DNA of 64,000 nt from an uncultured Alphaproteobacteria bacterium (GTDB taxonomy: Bacteria > Pseudomonadota > Alphaproteobacteria > HIMB59 > GCA-002718135), in contig CACIXR010000002.1 of assembly GCA_902590695.1 (NCBI GenBank), forward strand, positions 62,001 through 126,000, given 5' to 3'. The position numbers and the translations under genes were made by a program. This document shows positions 34,194-43,761 of the stretch, one piece after another; position 1 is the first letter of the stretch, and each line of letters opens with the position of its first letter. The notes under the pieces were generated by a model that worked only from the letters and a program-made list of their open reading frames with translations, was not told the origin of the DNA and ran no database searches.

Positions 34194-34667
34194 TTAAGTT
34201 ATTTGCGCAATATGTTCAAATGATAAATTTCCGGGGACAATCATTATTGGTATTCTTAGGTTTGTTATTTCATTACTCACCAGAGAGGTTATTATTGGAC
34301 CAGGGTTTTTACTATTTGGATCAGTATTGGCAGCTAAAACAAGAACATTAATATTTTTTTCCTCATCTAATAATTGTTTTAATTCAGATATAGTATCCCC
34401 CTCTCTTAAAGAGAGAGCAGGATAGTCGCCTGTTCTTTCTTGGACAAATGAGGCAGCTTTTTTAAGAATTGTTTCTGCTTCTTCTCTAGCTTCCTCTTTC
34501 ATAATGTCTGTAACACCCTTGGTTGTTAGAACATCCAAAGGCTCTATGAATGTTGCAATTATAATCTTTCTTCCTGTTTTTTTTGATCTTGCACAAGCAT
34601 ATTCAAGAGCTGTATTCATTTCTTCTGAATTATCTGCAACAACTAGAATATATCTATCATCACTCAT
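34194..34667 (-). CDS. universal stress protein (UspA family)
   Basis: ILVVADNSEEMNTALEYACARSKKTGRKIIIATFIEP. Confidence 0.8.
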   Translation of the reverse strand: MSDDRYILVVADNSEEMNTALEYACARSKKTGRKIIIATFIEPLDVLTTKGVTDIMKEEAREEAETILKKAASFVQERTGDYPALSLREGDTISELKQLLDEEKNINVLVLAANTDPNSKNPGPIITSLVSNEITNLRIPIMIVPGNLSFEHIAQIT

Positions 34668-35428
34668 TTACTTCTCCTAAATAAAGCAGCAGCAATAAAA
34701 CCTGAAAATATTGAAAAGATAATTACAAAAACTCCGTATGTAGCTGCATTTTCATTAGCAAAGTCAAATATTTGACTTCCTATACCAGTTTTTTTTATAA
34801 CTATATTTTTTTGATCAGTGCTCATAATTGTATTATTTCTTATATAGTAAATATCAACATTATAAATCCCTGGTATTGTATTTGTTGGAAAAAAAACGCT
34901 AGTTTGAAATAATTTATCTTTGATCTTTTTCATTTCAAAACTTTTATAAAATGATTGTTCTTTTTTTATTCTAACAAAATTTTCATTCCAACTTTTTTGA
35001 TCATTTTTGAAAATAAAATTTTGATTAAAAGTCTTATTATTTAAAATTTTTTCAAAACTTAGATCCTCATTAATTAATATCGATTCAGGCAAGATTTCGT
35101 TAATTTCTTTTGAGGAGGATAAAAAGAATAAAGATGGAATGTTACTATAGGTAACGTATTGATTATTTATCCATATTCCAAAATACCTCTCTTTTTTTTG
35201 TATTCTCATTTTTGATGGTGGTCCTTTTATTGTCAAAAGTGTCTCATGATTATTTTTTAGTAATCCAAAAATAATAATTTCTTTTCCATTAAAATCTGTT
35301 TTTAATTCAATACTATCCTCAGATAAATCAAAGTAAATTTCTTCAGCATTAAGAAAGTTATAAAAAAAAATTACAGTAAATAAAATTGTTAGATTAAAAG
35401 CAAACTTTATATGTAAATTTTTAATCAT
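34664..35428 (-). CDS. TIGR02186 / Alph_Pro_TM-like transmembrane protein
   Basis: Signal peptide, FNGKEIIIFGLL, C-terminal TM, position between UspA and TauE/SafE genes. Confidence 0.7.
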   Translation of the reverse strand: MIKNLHIKFAFNLTILFTVIFFYNFLNAEEIYFDLSEDSIELKTDFNGKEIIIFGLLKNNHETLLTIKGPPSKMRIQKKERYFGIWINNQYVTYSNIPSLFFLSSSKEINEILPESILINEDLSFEKILNNKTFNQNFIFKNDQKSWNENFVRIKKEQSFYKSFEMKKIKDKLFQTSVFFPTNTIPGIYNVDIYYIRNNTIMSTDQKNIVIKKTGIGSQIFDFANENAATYGVFVIIFSIFSGFIAAALFRRSK

Positions 35429-35828
35429 CTATTTTTGTTACTTCTAAAATATAAAATTCTAAATAAAATCCAATTAATGCAAAAATTGATACTAATAAAA
35501 AAGATGCTTTCTCAATCAATATATCAATCACTAATATATCTTTTTGCATAAGCATATAAATTGGAATTACAGTGGATAAAATAACTATACTTAGTTTTGC
35601 AAATGAATCATTAAATAATATGTCTTTAAATATTTTATTAAGATCTTTTTTAATAAATACTCTGAAATTTGACCAAATATAAATTTTGTTAAATGAGTTT
35701 ATAACAATTATTAGAATTAAAAAATATTCAACATTTTCCAGATTAAAACCAATGTTTGTAAAAATAAAATATATGAAGAGACAAATTACGATCAATAAAT
35801 TAATTGAAAAATTAAATATTGATATCAT
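35421..35828 (-). CDS. hypothetical membrane protein
   Basis: 135 aa, multiple TM segments, overlaps both neighbours on the same strand. Confidence 0.65.
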   Translation of the reverse strand: MISIFNFSINLLIVICLFIYFIFTNIGFNLENVEYFLILIIVINSFNKIYIWSNFRVFIKKDLNKIFKDILFNDSFAKLSIVILSTVIPIYMLMQKDILVIDILIEKASFLLVSIFALIGFYLEFYILEVTKIDD

Positions 35829-36739
35829 ATCATTACCAATGAGAATAAATCATTAGGTCTTAAAACTAGATCTGTAAAAATTTTACCACAGACACCCAGT
35901 ACTAATATAGCCAAAATACCTCTCAAATATTCTGCTTTTAATTTAGACCCAAAAATTACACCAATTTGTGCACCAATTACTCCTCCAAATATCATTAGTG
36001 CAGACAGCACAATATCTACATTATAATTTATGTAGGATTGAAAGAATGTTGCATTAGCGGTAACAAAAATGATTTGAAATAAAGATGTCCCAACTACTAT
36101 ACTTGTTGGCATTCCAAGTATGTATACCATTGCAGGTATCATTATAAATCCTCCTCCAACTCCCATCATTGCGGACATTACTCCAACTGCGAACCCTATC
36201 AGTACAGGTGGTATCGCACTTATATAAAGTTTTGATCTATGAAAGCGAACTTTGAATGGAAGTCCGTGAAACCAAGAATGTTGATGCAGTTTTGTTCTTT
36301 TAGTGTTTCTTGCTCTATAGTGTTTTATTGTAGTTCTTGCACTTTCAAAAGCCATACTAAAACCAATAAAACCTAAAAAGAAAAGAAATAATAACTGAAT
36401 AACTAAATCTATTTGCCCAAAGTTTTTTAGATAACTGAAAATATTTACACCAACTGTGGAGCCAATTAAGCCTCCTATTAAAAGGAATATACCCATCTTT
36501 ATATCAACATTTCTTTTTCTCCAGTGAGCAATAAAGCCTGAAACTGAAGTTGCTAAAACGTGTGGAGCTTCAGAACCAACAGCTACAACTGGAGGTATGC
36601 CTAAAAAAATTAATAGTGGTGTCATTAAAAATCCACCACCAACACCAAAAATTCCTGAAAGTATCCCTATACTCATACCAATAAAGATAATAAGAAAAAT
36701 ATTGACGTTCATTTCAGCTATTGGAAGATAAATTGACAT
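35825..36739 (-). CDS. TauE/SafE (TSUP) family anion exporter
   Basis: GILSGIFGVGGGFLMTPLLIFLGIPPVVAVGSE; second repeat GVMSAMMGVGGGFIMIPAMVYILGMPTSIVVGTSL. Confidence 0.92.
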   Translation of the reverse strand: MSIYLPIAEMNVNIFLIIFIGMSIGILSGIFGVGGGFLMTPLLIFLGIPPVVAVGSEAPHVLATSVSGFIAHWRKRNVDIKMGIFLLIGGLIGSTVGVNIFSYLKNFGQIDLVIQLLFLFFLGFIGFSMAFESARTTIKHYRARNTKRTKLHQHSWFHGLPFKVRFHRSKLYISAIPPVLIGFAVGVMSAMMGVGGGFIMIPAMVYILGMPTSIVVGTSLFQIIFVTANATFFQSYINYNVDIVLSALMIFGGVIGAQIGVIFGSKLKAEYLRGILAILVLGVCGKIFTDLVLRPNDLFSLVMI

Positions 36740-36803
36740 ATTTTTTTATGAATTTTATATAATTATTACTTAATAAGTACAAATTATATTTATTTTAGAA
36801 AAA

Positions 36804-37898
36804 TTATATAAAATTATTTAGTACTATGATTCCGATATAACTTACAATTCCAACACAACAAGCTGCAGAAAAACCAACATAAAATGGTCTTATGCCTAAG
36901 CTTTTTAAAGAAACTAAATTTGTACTTATGCCAACAGCTGCCATTGCTATTGCTAAAGAATACTCAGCAATAGATTTAATAATATTGATTATTAATTGCC
37001 AGTTATTATTGGCTAATATTTCAAAAGCTAAATTACTATTTTGAATTCCATAATCTCCAATTGATCTTATAAGACCCATAAGAATAAAACCAATTATGAA
37101 AATTGGAAACATAGATATTATTGATGGTTTGCTATTATTTTCACCAATATTATTTCTTAGATACATATAGCTTATTGTAGGAATGACGATTATCATACTG
37201 ACATTTCTTACTAATTTTGTAATTGTCGCTATATCCATAGTTTTTGGTGAATTGAATTGTTCCGCATATATCAATCCAGCTCCAGCAACTTGAGCAGTTT
37301 CATGTATTGAAGTTCCAAGAAATAATCCTGATGCTAACTCATCTCCACTGAAAAGATAATATGCCATAAATGGATAGAGGAACATTGCAATTATTCCAAA
37401 TATTGTAATATTAGCTATGGCATAAGCAACTTCCTCTTTATCAGCATTAATTGCAGGACTAGTTGCTACAATTGCAGATGCTCCACAAATACTTGTCCCA
37501 ACTGCAATTAATGATCCCATTTTTGAAGAAACTTTTAATAACTTGCATAAATAATTTACAACCAAGATTGATATAATAATACAAGCAAAAATTAGAGGTA
37601 TTCCAACTATTCCAACTTTAAAAATATCTAAAAGCCCTAGTCTAATACCAAGACATATTATTCCTAATCTTAGAATAAATTTTAAAGAAAACTTAATTCC
37701 TTCTAATAAAAAATTATTAATATGAAATATATTTCCTATCAAAAGACCAAATATTATTGATAGCATTATTGGTGATATTGGACTTTTTTTTAAATTTAAA
37801 ATTTCTTTTCCAATCAAATCACTTAGGTATATGCCTGAATAAGCAATTATAAAACAAAATATAATTCCTGGAAATATTTTATATATTGAGTTTAACAT
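36804..37898 (-). CDS. YeiH family putative sulfate exporter (PF03601)
   Basis: LRLGIICLGIRLG, VGTSICGASAIVATSPAI, GLFLGTSIHETAQVAGAG. Confidence 0.9.
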   Translation of the reverse strand: MLNSIYKIFPGIIFCFIIAYSGIYLSDLIGKEILNLKKSPISPIMLSIIFGLLIGNIFHINNFLLEGIKFSLKFILRLGIICLGIRLGLLDIFKVGIVGIPLIFACIIISILVVNYLCKLLKVSSKMGSLIAVGTSICGASAIVATSPAINADKEEVAYAIANITIFGIIAMFLYPFMAYYLFSGDELASGLFLGTSIHETAQVAGAGLIYAEQFNSPKTMDIATITKLVRNVSMIIVIPTISYMYLRNNIGENNSKPSIISMFPIFIIGFILMGLIRSIGDYGIQNSNLAFEILANNNWQLIINIIKSIAEYSLAIAMAAVGISTNLVSLKSLGIRPFYVGFSAACCVGIVSYIGIIVLNNFI

Positions 37899-37949
37899 TT
37901 AAAATATTCTTTATACAAAAAAAATATTTTTTACATATTTATATCAAAT

Positions 37950-38552
37950 TCAGATATTTTTTGCAGTATTCCATTCTTCTTGAGTATTAACATTGAAAAA
38001 ATTTTTTTCTTGGCTTTTGTCGAATTCAACAAATTTGTATTTGTGCTTTTTAACCCAAAACATAATTTTACTATTTTTTAATATTAACTCATTTTCTAAA
38101 CTATTTATTAAGGATATATGCCACATTGCTATTACAGGATGATGTCTACTATTTGATCTTGCAATCAATATTTTTACATTTTCATCATATGCCTCTAAAA
38201 ATTTATCGAAAAGATTATCGGGTAAAAATGGAGTATCACTTGGAACAGTAAAAACCCATTCTTTGTTTGTGTAATTTTCTTTAGCCCACAACATTGATGT
38301 GTGAATTCCTGCTAAAGGTCCCACAAAACCTTTGAATCTATCTTCAATTATTGGGTAATTAATTTTCTTAAAACTTTTTATGTCATTAGCATTTATTATT
38401 ATTTCATTACTATATTTTTTAAGCTTGTTTATTATTTTGTCTAAGATTGTAATTCCATTTATTTTAGCAAAAGCTTTAAATCCACCTCCAAATCTTTTTG
38501 ATTGACCTCCAGCAAGTATGGTAAACAAAATTTTTTTCTTATTAATAGTCAA
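37950..38552 (-). CDS. mobA: molybdenum cofactor guanylyltransferase
   Basis: ILAGGQSKRFGGGFKAF, GPLAGIHTSMLWA, VPSDTPFLP. Confidence 0.92.
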   Translation of the reverse strand: MTINKKKILFTILAGGQSKRFGGGFKAFAKINGITILDKIINKLKKYSNEIIINANDIKSFKKINYPIIEDRFKGFVGPLAGIHTSMLWAKENYTNKEWVFTVPSDTPFLPDNLFDKFLEAYDENVKILIARSNSRHHPVIAMWHISLINSLENELILKNSKIMFWVKKHKYKFVEFDKSQEKNFFNVNTQEEWNTAKNI

Positions 38553-39357
38553 TTCTATGTTCTCCAGAAAGTGCTAAATATTTTTTTCCCTTTGCTCGTC
38601 CAATAAGTGTTAAATTCGAGCCTCTCGCCAGCTCTACACCCCATGCTGTGAATCCTGATCTAGAAATTAATATTGGAATACCCATTTTTATAGTTTTAAT
38701 AACCATTTCACTAGTTAGTCTTCCTGTAGTGTAAAAAATTTTATTTGAAGAGCTAATTTTTTTTAAAAACATAAAACCAGCAATTTTATCTACAGCATTA
38801 TGTCTCCCTACGTCTTCCATATAAATCAATGGTTTATTATTATGAATAATGGCACAACCATGTATTGCTCCTGTTTCTAAATATAAGCTTGGTGTTAATG
38901 TAATTTTTTTCGAAATTTCATAAATCCATTTATGTTTAATTTTCTTTTTGGATTTTAATTTTGATTTTTTTATTTCCGCATAGATATCTCCAAATACTGT
39001 ACCTATTGCACAACCACTAGTTGTTATTTTCTTTCTTAATTTGTTTTCATAATTTGTTTTACGTTTTGTTCGTACGACAACTACACCTAAATCTTTATCA
39101 ATTTCAACTTTTCTAATTATGTCATTTTTCTTAAGCATATTTTGATTTAATAAATACCCAACTGCAAGATATTTTGGGTGATCACTAATAGACATTAGCG
39201 TTACTATCTCTTGATTATTAAGAAAAATTGTAAGAGCTTTTTCATTAATAACTTTAGAAATTATTTTATTCCCTTTCTCATCAAAACCATTTAGTTTTGT
39301 AATTAAGGATTTATTATTAATATCAGGTGAGACTAAATATTTCTCTTTTTTTGCCAT
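38542..39357 (-). CDS. fdhD: formate dehydrogenase accessory sulfurtransferase FdhD/FdsC
   Basis: TGAIHGCAIIHNNKPLIYMEDVGRHNAVDKIAG; TTGRLTSEMVIK; ISRSGFTAWGVELA. Confidence 0.93.
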   Translation of the reverse strand: MAKKEKYLVSPDINNKSLITKLNGFDEKGNKIISKVINEKALTIFLNNQEIVTLMSISDHPKYLAVGYLLNQNMLKKNDIIRKVEIDKDLGVVVVRTKRKTNYENKLRKKITTSGCAIGTVFGDIYAEIKKSKLKSKKKIKHKWIYEISKKITLTPSLYLETGAIHGCAIIHNNKPLIYMEDVGRHNAVDKIAGFMFLKKISSSNKIFYTTGRLTSEMVIKTIKMGIPILISRSGFTAWGVELARGSNLTLIGRAKGKKYLALSGEHRIDY

Positions 39358-39383
39358 ATGTTGTAATTAAACTAATAATATAA

Positions 39384-40076
39384 ATGAACATATTAGAAAT
39401 TTTTACAAATTCCATACTATTAATTATTACTTTAGATAGTGAACTATGGGACATTATACTTTTATCATTATTTGTAAGTTTTACCGCCCTAATTATTGCA
39501 TCATTATTAGGGTTTATAGTAGGGTATTATTTTGCAATTTATAATTTTTATTTCAAGAAAATTATCTTAATAATTATAAACTCATTGATGGGAATTCCTC
39601 CAGTTGTAGTTGGTTTAATTGTTTATTTTATTTTTGCATCAGGTGGACCTTTAGGTATCTTACAGCTTCTATACACACCCTCTGCGATGATAATTGCTCA
39701 AACTATAATAATATTTCCAATAATTGCTTCATTATCTCATGAGATATTTTCTAAAAATTGGTTTGAATTTAAAGATCAGATAAGATCTTTAAATATTCCC
39801 TTTTGGGGCTCTGTTAAACTTCTATTTAACCATAGTTATTTTTTATTAATAACAACATTATTATCTGCTTTTGGCAGAGCTATTTCAGAAGTTGGTGCAG
39901 TTATGATTGTGGGTGGTAATATTGATCATTATACAAGAGTAATGACAACTGCTATATCTTTAGAAACTAGAATGGGAAATTTAGAATACGCTATGGCATT
40001 AGGTTTAGTTTTAATATCAATAACAATAATTATTTACTCTCTTGTATATTTGTTAAATAATAGATCTATTAAATGA
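39384..40076 (+). CDS. tungstate/molybdate-type ABC transporter permease (TupB-like)
   Basis: [72 protein letters not shown]. Confidence 0.85.
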   Translation: MNILEIFTNSILLIITLDSELWDIILLSLFVSFTALIIASLLGFIVGYYFAIYNFYFKKIILIIINSLMGIPPVVVGLIVYFIFASGGPLGILQLLYTPSAMIIAQTIIIFPIIASLSHEIFSKNWFEFKDQIRSLNIPFWGSVKLLFNHSYFLLITTLLSAFGRAISEVGAVMIVGGNIDHYTRVMTTAISLETRMGNLEYAMALGLVLISITIIIYSLVYLLNNRSIK

Positions 40077-40555
40077 AAATAGTAGGAATTGTTGGCTGGA
40101 AGAATTCAGGGAAAACGACTATTGGAACTAAAATTATAAATAAACTTAGCTCTAATAATTTTCGTGTTGCTTCAATTAAACATGCACATCACGAATTTGA
40201 TATAGATCATGAAAATACAGATAGCTTTAAGCATAGATTAGCGGGATCTTCTCAAGTAATAGTTAGTTCATCGAAGCGATGGGTTAAAATATCAGAACTA
40301 AACAATTCAAAAGAAAAAACATTAGATGAATTAATTAATCAACTTTCAGAAATTGATATTGTAATAGTGGAAGGGTTTAAAAAAGAAAATCACCCAAAAA
40401 TTGAAATAATTAAAAATGATAATGATAATTACTTATTTACCAAAATTAAAAATGTAAAAGCTATTATTACAAATAATAAACTTAAAACTGACTTGAGAAT
40501 TTTTAAGAATGACGAAATTGATAATATAGTTGATTTTATTTTGAGAGAATTTTAA
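40073..40555 (+). CDS. mobB: molybdopterin-guanine dinucleotide biosynthesis protein B
   Basis: GIVGWKNSGKTTIGTKII P-loop; KHAHHEFDIDHENTDSFKHRLAGS. Confidence 0.93.
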   Translation: MKIVGIVGWKNSGKTTIGTKIINKLSSNNFRVASIKHAHHEFDIDHENTDSFKHRLAGSSQVIVSSSKRWVKISELNNSKEKTLDELINQLSEIDIVIVEGFKKENHPKIEIIKNDNDNYLFTKIKNVKAIITNNKLKTDLRIFKNDEIDNIVDFILREF

Positions 40556-41769
40556 TGAATAAATCACCTCTAACCAAAAAACAAATTGTTAATTTATTTA
40601 AAAAACAAAAGGTTGTAATTTTTAATTCTGAAAAAGTTAATTTAGAAAATTCTGAGGGTAGATTTCTTTACGAAAATATAAAAAGTAAAATAAATTTACC
40701 TCCTTTTAATAATTCTGCTGTAGACGGTTATGCTATTTTAAAAGCAGATTTAAAAACAAAAAAAAATTTTTTTTGTAACAGACGAATAGCTGCTGGAGAT
40801 AATAAAAATATAAAAGTAAAACCAGGTGAAGCAGTCAGAATCTTTACTGGCGCAAAAATGCCTACGAATTCATCAACTATAGTTATGCAGGAAAATACAT
40901 ACAAGAAAGGAAATAAAATTCATTTAATTAAAATTCCAAAATTTGGAGATAATTATAGATTAATGGGTGAAGATATAAAGAAAAACCAAAAAATATTGGA
41001 AAAGGGGTCTAAATTAAATCAACAAAATATAAATTTAATTGCTGCTACTGGTATTAGTAAAATAAAAGTATTTAAAAAAATTAAAATTGGTTTCTTTACA
41101 AGTGGTAATGAATTACGAAAACCAACTAAAAATTTAAAAAATTCTGAAATTAATAATTCAAATTATTATAGTTTATATAATTTACTTGATAAGAATTTTA
41201 TAGAAAAAAAATATTGTGGAAATCTCAAAGATAATTTTAAATCTATTAAAAATAAAATCTTTAATACTTCAAAAAAATTTAATGTAATAATTACTGCTGG
41301 TGGTGCATCTGTCGGTGATGAAGATCATGTAATTAAAGTTTTATCTGAATTAGGTAAGGTATATTTTTGGAGAGCAGCAATAAAACCAGGAAGACCAATT
41401 GCAGTTGGAAAAATAAATAATTGCTACATAATTTGCTTACCAGGTAATCCAGTTTCTGTTCAATTACTATATGCAATGTTAGTAAGACCATTAATAGAAA
41501 AATTATCTGGTGGAAATTTTAAGCTCCCATCATCAAGTAAAATTACAGCAAATTTTTCTATGAAGAAAAAAACAAAAAGAATGGAGTGGTTACGTGTAAA
41601 TAAAGAAACTATAAATAATAAAAATATTGCAAATAAATTTCCTAAACAAGGTTCTGGTATGATTAGTTCTATATCCTATTCTGATGGTATAATTGAAATT
41701 GATGAAAATGTTTCTCAATTAAACAAAGGAGATATTTTTGATTTTTATAATTATGAAAGTCTATTTTAA
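40555..41769 (+). CDS. moeA: molybdopterin molybdenumtransferase
   Basis: LPPFNNSAVDGYAI, IFTGAKMPTNSSTIVMQE, TAGGASVGDEDHV, CLPGNPVSVQL. Confidence 0.94.
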   Translation: MNKSPLTKKQIVNLFKKQKVVIFNSEKVNLENSEGRFLYENIKSKINLPPFNNSAVDGYAILKADLKTKKNFFCNRRIAAGDNKNIKVKPGEAVRIFTGAKMPTNSSTIVMQENTYKKGNKIHLIKIPKFGDNYRLMGEDIKKNQKILEKGSKLNQQNINLIAATGISKIKVFKKIKIGFFTSGNELRKPTKNLKNSEINNSNYYSLYNLLDKNFIEKKYCGNLKDNFKSIKNKIFNTSKKFNVIITAGGASVGDEDHVIKVLSELGKVYFWRAAIKPGRPIAVGKINNCYIICLPGNPVSVQLLYAMLVRPLIEKLSGGNFKLPSSSKITANFSMKKKTKRMEWLRVNKETINNKNIANKFPKQGSGMISSISYSDGIIEIDENVSQLNKGDIFDFYNYESLF

Positions 41770-42017
41770 TTTTTAATTTTAAATCTATAGCGAATTACAA
41801 TTTTATCTTTTATTTTTTCACAACTTAAATATTCATAGTTAGACAGATCACAATAATGTTCAAAGTCTGCTTCAGCCAAAGGATCAGTTGCAATAATTTT
41901 AATAATTGTATCTTTGTTTAATTCTGATGCAAGTTTTCTAGCCTTAAGCACTGGTATAGGACATTCTGTACCACTAGTATCAAGAACTAATTCTTCATTT
42001 TCAACTGAATCTTTCAT
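41766..42017 (-). CDS. TusA/SirA-like sulfurtransferase
   Basis: LDTSGTECPIPVLKARKLASEL (CPxP motif). Confidence 0.9.
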   Translation of the reverse strand: MKDSVENEELVLDTSGTECPIPVLKARKLASELNKDTIIKIIATDPLAEADFEHYCDLSNYEYLSCEKIKDKIVIRYRFKIKN

Positions 42018-42057
42018 AGTTTTCTGATACTTAATATATAGTATAATATTAATTGGA

Positions 42058-43761
42058 ATGGATAAATTTGTTTCTCAAACAGAAACTTCTTTAAAAAAGA
42101 AGAAAAGACGTTGGACTCCAAAAGGAAGACAAGTCGAAGATAAATATTTAGATGAAGTTTCTAAATTGTTTTCAGGGTTAATATTTAAGCGAGATGAATT
42201 AATAGAATATTTGCATATATTACAAGATAAATTTGGTGTTTTGTACGATAAACATCTAGTAGCTTTATCAACTATTATTAGCTTACCACTTTCTGAAATT
42301 TATGAAGTTGCAACTTTTTATGCTCACTTTAATATAGTTAAAGATAGTAAAGATTATAACCCAGTAAATGTTGTAAGGGTTTGTGAAAGTTTAACTTGTG
42401 AATTATTTGGCGCACACAAATTACTTCAAGATATAAAAAAATTGGAAAATAAAAATATAAAAGTCGTACCTGGACCATGCATGGGAAGATGCAATGTTGC
42501 TCCTACTGTTTGCGTAGGAAAAAATTATGTTGATGTGGCTAATTTTGATAAAGTTAAAAAAACAATTGATCAAAAAAATTTTGACCCCTTCATTCCAGAT
42601 TATATAAATTTATCTTCTTATAAAAAAAAAGGCGGTTATGAAATTGCGAACAAAATAAAAAATGGTGTTATCTCAAAAAAACAAGTTTTGGATTCTTTAA
42701 ATGAAAGCGGATTGAAAGGTAAGGGTGGCGCTGGATTTCCTACAGGAAAAAAATGGGAAATTGTTTCAAATTACAATGGTAAAAAATATGTTGCTGTTAA
42801 TGGTGATGAAGGTGAACCAGGAACATTTAAAGATAGGTCATATTTAGAAAGTGATCCACATAGATTTTTAGAAGGAGCTTTAATTGCATCCTATTTTATA
42901 AATGCTCAAAAAGTTTATATTTATATGAGAGATGAATATCCAGCAGTTATAAAAATTTTATTTGATGAAATAAATAAAATGGAAGATGAAAAAATAATTC
43001 CAAAAGACTTTTTCATAGTGAGAAGAGGAGCAGGAGCCTATATCTGTGGAGAAGAGTCAGCAATGATAGAAAGTATTGAAGGCAAGAGAGGATTGCCCAG
43101 GCATAGACCGCCTTATGTGGCTGAAATTGGTTTATTTGGATGTCCTACTTTAACAAATAATTTAGAAACTCTTTTTTGGGTAAGAGATATAATTGAAAAA
43201 GGAGCAAAGTGGTTTGCTGAAAAGGGGTACAATGGGAATAAGGGTTTTCATAGTTTTTCAGTATCTGGAAGAGTAAAGAACCCAGGAGTAAAAGTTGCCC
43301 CAGCCGGTATAACTATTCAACAATTAATTGATAAGTATTGTGATGGTATGGCAGATGGACATACTTTTAAAGGATATCTTCCAGGAGGTGCATCAGGTGG
43401 TATCCTACCCGCTACTATGAATGATATTCCACTTGATTATGGATCAAAAGAATTAATGGATGCCGGATGTTTTTTAGGTTCAGCAGCAGTAGTTGTATTG
43501 TCGGATCATGATAATATGAAAGATATTGCACTTAATTTACTAAAATTTTTCGAAGAGGAAAGTTGTGGTCAATGTACACCATGCCGTTCCGGTACGGAGA
43601 AAACTGTAAAATTAATGCAAGAAAAAAATTGGAACAAGGAAAAATTAAAAGATTTAAGTGAAGTTATGGCTCAAGCATCTATATGTGGTTTAGGACAGGC
43701 TGCAACAAACCCATTAAATTCTGTTTTAAAATATTTTAGCAATGAAATAACTTATGACTAA
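42058..43761 (+). CDS. NAD-dependent formate dehydrogenase, fused FdsG (NuoE-like) + FdsB (NuoF-like) subunit
   Basis: N-terminal 2Fe-2S thioredoxin-like CESLTCELFGA...GPCMGRCNVAP, then GLKGKGGAGFPTGKKWEIV, GDEGEPGTFKDR, ESCGQCTPCRSGT. Confidence 0.93.
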   Translation: MDKFVSQTETSLKKKKRRWTPKGRQVEDKYLDEVSKLFSGLIFKRDELIEYLHILQDKFGVLYDKHLVALSTIISLPLSEIYEVATFYAHFNIVKDSKDYNPVNVVRVCESLTCELFGAHKLLQDIKKLENKNIKVVPGPCMGRCNVAPTVCVGKNYVDVANFDKVKKTIDQKNFDPFIPDYINLSSYKKKGGYEIANKIKNGVISKKQVLDSLNESGLKGKGGAGFPTGKKWEIVSNYNGKKYVAVNGDEGEPGTFKDRSYLESDPHRFLEGALIASYFINAQKVYIYMRDEYPAVIKILFDEINKMEDEKIIPKDFFIVRRGAGAYICGEESAMIESIEGKRGLPRHRPPYVAEIGLFGCPTLTNNLETLFWVRDIIEKGAKWFAEKGYNGNKGFHSFSVSGRVKNPGVKVAPAGITIQQLIDKYCDGMADGHTFKGYLPGGASGGILPATMNDIPLDYGSKELMDAGCFLGSAAVVVLSDHDNMKDIALNLLKFFEEESCGQCTPCRSGTEKTVKLMQEKNWNKEKLKDLSEVMAQASICGLGQAATNPLNSVLKYFSNEITYD

